This document shows, in pieces, positions 1-5,678 of a DNA stretch of 14,652 nucleotides (position 1 is its first letter; every line of letters starts with the position of its first letter). The translations under genes and the position numbers were made by a program. The DNA lies in contig DAORXQ010000041.1 of NCBI GenBank assembly GCA_035371905.1, positions 1-14,652 on the forward strand, written 5' to 3'. Origin of the DNA: a bacterium. GTDB taxonomy: Bacteria; Ratteibacteria; UBA8468; B48-G9; JAFGKM01. The notes beneath the pieces are model-generated. The model saw only the letters and a list, made by a program, of their open reading frames with translations. It did not search any database and had not been told where the DNA came from.

Positions 1-872
1 AAATACTCATCCGTAATCGCTCTTAAAGTATAATATTCAGATGTCTTTTCTTTTATTTCAATATGTGGTTTTTCTTGTATTTTATTTATGATATTTAAAA
101 AAAATCTTAAAATCCATAATTCTGCAAGTTTTCTGTTTCCTGTAAATATGATTTTTAAATTCGGGTGAAATGAATAAATTTCAGAAATTGCTCTTGCACA
201 GAATTCTACTTTATAAAATTTTATTTTTTGTGGTTTAAAAAAGTCAGAATAATTTGCTTCAATAATAAGAGCATTATTTTTATAATTTTCCAGTTCACTT
301 AAAAATTGATGAAAAATGTGTATGTTTGAAATTGAATCAAGGAAGTTATCAAAGGTTTTCCTTTCAACAACAGCGATAATGTTTCTATTTCCATCCATTA
401 AAGCATAATCTCCACATGGTAAAATCGCCCTTTCTATATTTGCATTTTGAAATTTGTAAGGATATCTTTCGTTTTTATCTATTATTATGTTTAACTCTGT
501 TTTTATATATGGAAGCAAACCTCTTTTCGGTTTTCTTTCTTTCAGTGCTTTTGATGTACTCCAGAAAATCTGTTCATATTCTCCTTCTTTTTCTTTATAT
601 TTTTTCTTTAAGAACAAAAATTCACACCTTTTATTACTTTTTCTATTCAAAATAACCACCATTCTTTCTCCATATTTTCTCAAAGATAATATTTCAACTC
701 TTTCAATTATTTCTTCATCTTCCTTTATTTCATTATCTCTATAACAGAAGATATTTTTAACACCTGGCCATTTATCCTGAACTAATAAAGAAAGGATGAT
801 TTCTTCTCTTTCTCTGATAAGCAATCTATAAGGGAATTTTACTGAATCTGTTTTTGTAATTATCCATTCCAT
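1..872 (-). CDS. ERCC4-domain nuclease, C-terminus cut by window edge
   Basis: This minus-strand frame is open from ATG at 872-870 to the left edge (290 codons, no stop). Residues about 127-185 match the ERCC4 (XPF/MUS81-type) nuclease core: IIIDKNERYP at 129-138 supplies the D...ER part, GDY is at 154-156 and the signature VERK is at 169-172, followed by FDNFLDSI. These acidic and basic residues form the metal-dependent active site in the family. Residues 1-125 are charged and match no domain I know; no helicase motifs are visible. The protein therefore resembles stand-alone bacterial and archaeal ERCC4 nucleases rather than XPF helicases. A role in cutting branched or damaged DNA is inferred from the family. 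There is no Shine-Dalgarno ahead of the ATG. The gene diverges from the membrane protein at 902 with only 29 bases between start codons. Family call is confident; the substrate is unknown. Confidence 0.82.
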   Translation of the reverse strand, partial: MEWIITKTDSVKFPYRLLIREREEIILSLLVQDKWPGVKNIFCYRDNEIKEDEEIIERVEILSLRKYGERMVVILNRKSNKRCEFLFLKKKYKEKEGEYEQIFWSTSKALKERKPKRGLLPYIKTELNIIIDKNERYPYKFQNANIERAILPCGDYALMDGNRNIIAVVERKTFDNFLDSISNIHIFHQFLSELENYKNNALIIEANYSDFFKPQKIKFYKVEFCARAISEIYSFHPNLKIIFTGNRKLAELWILRFFLNIINKIQEKPHIEIKEKTSEYYTLRAITDEY

Positions 873-882
873 ATTATATTAT
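854..882 (+). promoter_or_regulatory. Possible promoter for the gene at 902
   Basis: TTGTAA at 854-859 and TATTAT at 877-882 are separated by 17 bases. The -35 matches the sigma-70 consensus at 4 of 6 positions and the -10 at 5 of 6. Transcription would start near 889, leaving about 12 bases of leader without a Shine-Dalgarno. The site overlaps the start of the divergent ERCC4 gene. In sequence this A+T-rich such matches arise by chance, so the call is weak. Confidence 0.3.
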
Positions 883-901
883 TATAAGTGAAATTAAAAA
901 A

Positions 902-2959
902 ATGAAAAACTTACTTTTGATTTTAAAAGGTGTTTCTGGAATTTTTTTTCAATCAATTATTTTAAGAGAGATTTTTTCAAGTTTTTTTGGTAATGAACTT
1001 TCCTTCAGTATTGTAATTTCTTTTTATCTTTCAGGTGGAGCAATTGGAAGTTATTTGTTAAGGAAAAATAGAAATCACAGCAGAAACTATATACTTTTCA
1101 CATTTTTTGAAATTTTTTTTCTGATTTTTTTTCTGATTTTTTTAAGAATTTTTTCAAATATTCAGAGAATTTTTTATATATCAAATTTAAGATTTTTTAT
1201 TTTTTCTTTTTTCCTTTCTTTTTTTTCAGGATTTTTTGAAGGAGCGAGATTTATACTTTTATCCTTTCTCTATAAAGAAGAAAAAAGTTCGGGTAAAGTT
1301 TATGGACTTGAAGGACTTGGTTTTTTAATTGGTGGACTACTTTTTTCTTTTCTTTTGTTTTTCAAAATTAACATATTTTTCTTATTTTTTCTTTCATTAA
1401 TTTTAAGTTTTTTAACTATCTTTTATTTTGAAAAAAATTATATGTACCTTTCAATTTTTATTATTTTTCTTTTTCTTCTACCATTTTCAAAAAAACTTGA
1501 TTTTAAAACAAACTCATTGAAATATAAGGGTTTTAAAGTGGTTGAGGTTAAGGACACAAATTATAATAAACTCACAGTTTTAAATAAAGGGAATCAGTAT
1601 ATTCTTTTATCAAATGGTTTTCAGGAATTTACAAGTCAACCAGATTGTTTTTCAATTAAAAATATTGCTTTTTTCTCACTTGCTTTTTCAGAAAAAATAG
1701 AAAAAGTTGGGATTTATGGAAGTCCTGAAATTCTTGATGAGATTAAGAAATATGATGTTTCAGAGATTTATTTTTTTGAAATAGATAAAGAAAAAACAAA
1801 TCTGATTAAAAATTATTTTTTAAAGGACTTAAAAAATATAATTTTTGTAAATAAAGATTTAAATAAATTTCTAAAAGAGAAAAAAATAACTTTTGATGCT
1901 TTTATAATAACAAATTCTCAACCAATGAACCTCAGAGATAATTATTTTCTCACAGATGAGTTTTTCAGAAAGATTAGAGAGTTTACTCAAAATCTTATTA
2001 TTGTTCTTCCAGGTTCATATGATTATCTTGGAAAGGGACTCTTAATTCTTCATTCTTCAATTTATAAAACAGCGAAAAAGTATTTTAAATATGATATTGT
2101 TGCTTTTACCTATCCAATGATTGCTGTTTTCTCAAATGGAAATTTAAAATTGAATAAAAATTTTACTTTTGATAGACAATTTTTCAATGACGAATATCTC
2201 AAATTTGTCCTTGATGAAAACAAAAAAAATTATTATCTGGAAAATATTTTAAGTTTTAAAACAGATTTAAATACTCTATCAAATCAATTCTGCTTATTCT
2301 CATCCCTATCTCATTACTTTTCGCAGACATCACAAAAAGTAGGAAGAATTATCAGTAATATTTTTTTCAAAATTTATAGTTTAAGAAATTCTATGCTTCT
2401 TTTATCTTTATCTTTATTCTTAATTTCCCTTTTGCCTTTTACTTCTACCTTTTCAGCGATTGTTTTTACAAATGGTTTCTCCTGCCTCACATTTGAGATT
2501 ATTTTTATCTTTCTTTTTCAGATATATTATGGTTTTGTTTATGGTTTTATAAGTGGAATAATTGGAATTTTTATGGCAGGTATTTCTCTTGGAAGTTTAC
2601 TTTCTGTTTTCAAAATTCATATTAGAAGAATAATTTACTATACAGAGATTTTTCATTTTTTATTTTATTTTTTATCTGTTATCCTGATTGAAAATGGGAT
2701 TTTATCCTTGTTTTTAATTTTCTTTTCAGGATTTTTAACTGGTTGGGAATTTGGTATAGTTTCATATTTAATCAAAAAAGAAAGTATTGTGGATACGACA
2801 GGAAAACTTTATTCAATTGATTTATTGGGTGCTTTATTTTCTTCTTTATTTTTACCTCTTTTTTTAATCCCTGCTTTTGGTATTTCTGGATGTTTATGGT
2901 TAATCGTTCTTTTAAAATTCTCAAATTTATTCAGATTATTTTTAAAAAGAGGGGTATAG
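902..2959 (+). CDS. Membrane protein with degenerate spermidine-synthase-like domain
   Basis: This 685-residue protein has the architecture of fused membrane/spermidine synthase proteins. An N-terminal multi-TM block (about 1-200) opens with the family-typical pattern SG.FFQ..ILREI..SFFGNELS. A soluble Rossmann-like section (about 205-400) follows, then a second multi-TM block (about 490-685). The second block repeats the first block's pattern (NGFSCLTFEIIFIFLFQ...G.SLGS, about 520-570), which suggests internal duplication. In active aminopropyltransferases the soluble part has a GGG-type loop and a DxxDP motif with catalytic aspartates. Here these read GIYGSPE (270-276) and TNSQP (337-341), so both aspartates are missing. 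Polyamine synthesis is therefore unlikely, and a transport or binding role is only a guess. No Shine-Dalgarno precedes the ATG. The protein is extremely rich in Phe, Leu and Ile. Confidence 0.7.
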   Translation: MKNLLLILKGVSGIFFQSIILREIFSSFFGNELSFSIVISFYLSGGAIGSYLLRKNRNHSRNYILFTFFEIFFLIFFLIFLRIFSNIQRIFYISNLRFFIFSFFLSFFSGFFEGARFILLSFLYKEEKSSGKVYGLEGLGFLIGGLLFSFLLFFKINIFFLFFLSLILSFLTIFYFEKNYMYLSIFIIFLFLLPFSKKLDFKTNSLKYKGFKVVEVKDTNYNKLTVLNKGNQYILLSNGFQEFTSQPDCFSIKNIAFFSLAFSEKIEKVGIYGSPEILDEIKKYDVSEIYFFEIDKEKTNLIKNYFLKDLKNIIFVNKDLNKFLKEKKITFDAFIITNSQPMNLRDNYFLTDEFFRKIREFTQNLIIVLPGSYDYLGKGLLILHSSIYKTAKKYFKYDIVAFTYPMIAVFSNGNLKLNKNFTFDRQFFNDEYLKFVLDENKKNYYLENILSFKTDLNTLSNQFCLFSSLSHYFSQTSQKVGRIISNIFFKIYSLRNSMLLLSLSLFLISLLPFTSTFSAIVFTNGFSCLTFEIIFIFLFQIYYGFVYGFISGIIGIFMAGISLGSLLSVFKIHIRRIIYYTEIFHFLFYFLSVILIENGILSLFLIFFSGFLTGWEFGIVSYLIKKESIVDTTGKLYSIDLLGALFSSLFLPLFLIPAFGISGCLWLIVLLKFSNLFRLFLKRGV

Positions 2960-2976
2960 TTCGGAAGAATTGAAAC

Positions 2977-3005
2977 TTTACACTGAGATATAACATCTGT
3001 ATAAT
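2977..3005 (+). promoter_or_regulatory. Promoter for htpX-larB
   Basis: TTTACA (2977-2982; 5 of 6 to consensus) and TATAAT (3000-3005; perfect) are separated by 17 bases, the ideal sigma-70 spacing. The predicted start near 3012 leaves a short leader containing AAGGAGG (3016-3022), 8 bases before the htpX ATG. The site lies in the 71-base gap after the preceding stop codon. This is one of the best promoter matches in the window. Confidence 0.6.
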
Positions 3006-3030
3006 TATAGAAGAAAAGGAGGAAATAAAA

Positions 3031-3885
3031 ATGGCTAATAGAATAAAAACATACTTTTTATTAGGTATCTTAACCGTTATTCTTGTCTGGATTGGTGGTT
3101 TTTTCGGAAGGGAAGGACTTATAATTGCTCTGATTTTTGCTTTTTTTCTTAACTGGTTTTCTTATTTTTTCAGCGATAAAATTGTTCTTGCAATGTATAG
3201 AGCAAGAGAAATAAAAGAAAATGAAGAACCATATTTACATTCTTTAGTTGCACAACTTGCTCAAACAGCAGGGATTCCAAAACCAAAAGTTTACATCATA
3301 AATTCATCAACTCCAAATGCTTTTGCAACAGGAAGAAATCCAGGTAATGCAGTAGTTGCTTTAACAACAGGAATAATGGAACTTCTTGATGAAAATGAAC
3401 TGAAAGGAGTTATTTCACATGAATTAACACATATAAAAAACAGAGATATACTTGTTGCAACAGTGGCAGCAACTATAGCAGGAGCAATAACTTTTCTTGC
3501 GAGGATGCTTCAATATATGGCATTTTTTGGTTCAATGGATAGTGATGACAGAAGGGGAGGGAATATTTTTACACTTTTTGCCCTTTTGCTTTTTGCAGTT
3601 TTAGCACCAATTGCTGCTTTAATAATTCAACTTGCAATTTCCCGCTCAAGAGAATATCTTGCAGATGAAGGTGGAGCAAAAATTTCAGGTAATCCTTTAT
3701 ATCTTGCAAATGCTTTAAGGAAATTGTCTTATGGAGTAAAAAGAAATCCAATGAGGACAGCAAACCCTGCAACAAGTCATCTTTTTATTGTTAATCCTTT
3801 TTCTGGAAGTAATTTATTTGCTCTATTTTCAACACATCCACCTATAGAGGAAAGAATTAAACGACTTGAAAGAATGGTATTTTAA
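3031..3885 (+). CDS. htpX: HtpX-like M48-family membrane zinc metalloprotease
   Basis: HtpX is an inner-membrane protease that takes part in quality control of membrane proteins. Two N-terminal TM helices (about 7-25 and 29-47) are followed by a cytoplasmic catalytic region. The zinc site is HELTH at 130-134, and the third ligand is expected at Glu208 in REYLADEGGA. The metal ligands and catalytic Glu131 are all present. Two more hydrophobic segments (about 142-165 and 183-203) lie between the zinc motifs, as usual for HtpX. At 284 residues the length is typical (E. coli HtpX is about 293). AAGGAGG lies 8 bases before the ATG, behind a strong promoter. The stop codon shares its last A with the larB ATG (TAATG), so the two genes are probably translationally coupled, although their functions have no known link. 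Confidence 0.95.
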   Translation: MANRIKTYFLLGILTVILVWIGGFFGREGLIIALIFAFFLNWFSYFFSDKIVLAMYRAREIKENEEPYLHSLVAQLAQTAGIPKPKVYIINSSTPNAFATGRNPGNAVVALTTGIMELLDENELKGVISHELTHIKNRDILVATVAATIAGAITFLARMLQYMAFFGSMDSDDRRGGNIFTLFALLLFAVLAPIAALIIQLAISRSREYLADEGGAKISGNPLYLANALRKLSYGVKRNPMRTANPATSHLFIVNPFSGSNLFALFSTHPPIEERIKRLERMVF

Positions 3886-4634
3886 TGGATAGAGAAAAGA
3901 TAAAAAAATTACTGATTGATTTCAAAGAGGGAAAAATCACAGAAGAAAAATTTATAGAAAAATTAAAATATTTTCCCTATCTGGATATAAATTTTGCAAA
4001 AATTGATACCCACAGGTCTTTAAAATTTGGTTTTCCAGAAGTTGTTTTTGGACAGAATAAGTCATACCAGCACCTTAAAGAGATTATTTCAAAAATAAAG
4101 AAAATTCATTCAAATGTTATTATTACAAGGGTTGAAGAAAAAATAGCAAATAAACTGAAAAAGGATTTTCCAGAGATTATTTATTTTAAAGAAGCAAAAA
4201 TTTTAACATTTAAGAAGGAAAAAAGAAAAAAAGATGGTTATGTTTGTGTTGTTACTGCTGGAACTGCTGATATACCAGTTGCTGAAGAATCAGCAATCAC
4301 CCTTGAAATTCTTGGAATAAAAACTGAAAGAATTTATGATGCAGGAGTTGCAGGACTTCACAGATTACTTGATAAAATTGAGATTTTAAACAAAGCAAGA
4401 TGTCTCATAGTTGTTGCAGGAATGGAAGGTGCTCTACCGAGTGTAGTTGGAGGGCTTGTTGGAAAACCTGTTGTTGCAGTCCCTACTTCAGTTGGATATG
4501 GAATAAATTTAAATGGAATTGCTCCGCTTTTGACAATGCTTAACAGTTGTTCACCAAATGTGGTTGTTGTTAATATAAATAATGGTTTCGGTGCCGCTTT
4601 TTTTACTTATCTATCCTTCTTTTTAAATAAATAG
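3885..4634 (+). CDS. larB: LarB-like nickel-pincer cofactor carboxylase/hydrolase
   Basis: LarB carboxylates the pyridinium ring of nicotinic acid adenine dinucleotide and hydrolyses the phosphoanhydride, the first step to the nickel-pincer nucleotide used by lactate racemase and LarA-like enzymes. The N-terminal part (1-115) has the family pattern KIDTHRSLKFGFPEVVFG. The C-terminal part (from about 117, DGYVCVVTAGTADIPVAEES) is the PurE/AIR-carboxylase-like domain, with GVAGLHRLLD, AGMEGALPSVVGGLVGKPV and a Gly-rich end (NNGFGAAF). At 249 residues it is full length. The start overlaps the htpX stop by one base. No larA, larC or larE lies in this window, so whether the cofactor pathway is complete cannot be told. 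The last 28 bases overlap the 3' end of the convergent translin-family gene. Confidence 0.93.
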   Translation: MDREKIKKLLIDFKEGKITEEKFIEKLKYFPYLDINFAKIDTHRSLKFGFPEVVFGQNKSYQHLKEIISKIKKIHSNVIITRVEEKIANKLKKDFPEIIYFKEAKILTFKKEKRKKDGYVCVVTAGTADIPVAEESAITLEILGIKTERIYDAGVAGLHRLLDKIEILNKARCLIVVAGMEGALPSVVGGLVGKPVVAVPTSVGYGINLNGIAPLLTMLNSCSPNVVVVNINNGFGAAFFTYLSFFLNK

Positions 4635-5203
4635 TATGTTGTAATTTCCCCCCTTGTTTTTTCAATAATCCCTCTTGCATAATCAATCTGTCTTCTTAAC
4701 GACCTTGTAATTGCATCAGGATACTGAAAATTTAAAATGAAATAGTAAATATCATCCATAATATTTAAGTAATCCTCAATATCCATAACTTTTCTTTTTC
4801 TCATTCTATCAAGAATATATCTTCTTATTTCTCCAAGTGATTCACAAACTCCGTGAAGATAACTGATTGGGTCAAAATCATTCATTTCAGGTATATTTTT
4901 TCTAACTATGATTTCATATGTTGCTATTGCTTCAACTACCTCTTTTTCTGCCTGATGTAAAAAACCCTGATAATAAATTTCAGGATATTTTTTTAATTTC
5001 TTTTTTATCTCTTTCAATTTTTTAATACAATTTTCAAGTTCTCTTTTTGAATTTTTTAAATCCTCCTGATGTATTCTTTTTATAGAGGATGTTGCCATTC
5101 TTGTAATTTCTCTTAAAACTTTTATTGATTCTTCTCTAATTCTATCTTCCTCTTCAAGAAATTTTAGTATCTTATCTTTTAAATTCTTTAATTTTTTTTC
5201 CAT
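4607..5203 (-). CDS. Translin-family (translin/TRAX-like) protein
   Basis: This 198-residue, almost wholly helical protein fits the translin superfamily in length and pattern. It has RE.IKVLREITRMATSSIKRIHQ (24-46), QAEKEVVEA (84-92), YLHGVCESLGEIRRYILD (115-132), IYYFILNFQYPDAIT (152-166) and the closing RRQIDYARGIIEKTR (170-184). Eukaryotic translin and TRAX form the C3PO endoribonuclease, and archaeal homologues form similar barrel-shaped assemblies. TRAX-type catalysis uses acidic residues in helices corresponding to those around Glu88, Glu91, Glu121 and Glu125 here, which are acidic. RNase activity is thus possible but unproven. The gene is last in the operon, and its start lies 32 bases inside the upstream NYN nuclease gene. 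Its 3' end overlaps larB antisense. Family call is strong; function in this bacterium is inferred. Confidence 0.82.
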   Translation of the reverse strand: MEKKLKNLKDKILKFLEEEDRIREESIKVLREITRMATSSIKRIHQEDLKNSKRELENCIKKLKEIKKKLKKYPEIYYQGFLHQAEKEVVEAIATYEIIVRKNIPEMNDFDPISYLHGVCESLGEIRRYILDRMRKRKVMDIEDYLNIMDDIYYFILNFQYPDAITRSLRRQIDYARGIIEKTRGEITTYYLFKKKDR

Positions 5204-5678
5204 AAAAGTTTTTTAGTTCTTTCTCTATTTCAAGTTTTAATCTGTAATTTATATCTTTTTCTTTTTTTACAGTTTCTTTTTTTACAGTTTCTTTTTTTTC
5301 GTATGGATAAACTATTTCAAGGAATGCATCTACTTTTAAAAACTTACTTCCAATTATTTTTGAAAATTCCTGGATTTCTCTATCATCCGAGACAACCTGA
5401 ATCTGAGTTTTATTTTTTTTGTTCTCAAGTATTTTCCTTATTTTTTCGTCTGCAGTTATTTCATTTGAAAAAATAATTTTTATTCTTCTTTTTTGATAAA
5501 AAGAAATACTTGGTGACTTTCCATCAAAAACGACTGTGATTTCAACGGAGGGATGTTTTTTTTTATATCTTTCAAGTATATCTATTAAGAATCCCTGGGC
5601 CCCTTCAATTCCATATTTCTCATACTTTTTTATAAAACTTGTTTTTATAACATTAAATCCATCAACTATATATTCCAT
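5172..5678 (-). CDS. NYN-domain (YacP/Rae1-like) ribonuclease
   Basis: The NYN (PIN-like) fold is visible as YIVDGFNVI (3-11), VVFDG (49-53), ADEKI (76-80) and VVSDDREI (95-102). Asp6, Asn9, Asp52, Asp77, Asp98 and Asp99 make up the expected metal-binding acidic site. The characterised relative, Bacillus subtilis Rae1 (YacP), is a ribosome-associated mRNA endonuclease; a similar role here is inference. After the domain comes a Lys/Glu-rich tail (about 127-168) containing two copies of KKETV, then a basic C-terminus. Two starts compete. ATG at 5678 overlaps the ileS stop as TGATG, 13 bases from an AAGGAGG at 5692-5698. TTG at 5681 is 10 bases from the same site. I prefer the ATG (168 residues). 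The 3' end overlaps the translin-family start, so coupled translation is likely. Confidence 0.85.
   Translation of the reverse strand: MEYIVDGFNVIKTSFIKKYEKYGIEGAQGFLIDILERYKKKHPSVEITVVFDGKSPSISFYQKRRIKIIFSNEITADEKIRKILENKKNKTQIQVVSDDREIQEFSKIIGSKFLKVDAFLEIVYPYEKKETVKKETVKKEKDINYRLKLEIEKELKNFYGKKIKEFKR
5261..5299 (-). repeat. In-frame 15-base tandem repeat, about 2.5 copies
   Basis: Two identical 15-base units (ctttttttacagttt on the plus strand, 5261-5275 and 5276-5290) are followed by a partial third unit. They encode the repeated KKETV in the tail of the NYN nuclease. The unit is five codons long, so copy-number slippage would keep the reading frame. Confidence 0.8.

Noticed and set aside
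416..744. Two overlapping plus-strand frames rich in Phe, Leu and Ser
   Set aside because: They are antisense to the ERCC4 nuclease, which has clear family motifs; the hydrophobic look comes from complementing Lys/Glu-rich codons.
1100..1180. Tandem ctgattttttt repeat in the membrane protein gene
   Set aside because: Only two units in a Phe/Leu/Ile-rich TM segment; explained by low-complexity coding.
4600..4640. Rho-independent terminator at the larB/translin convergence
   Set aside because: T-runs are present but no G+C-rich hairpin; runs of T are everywhere in this sequence.
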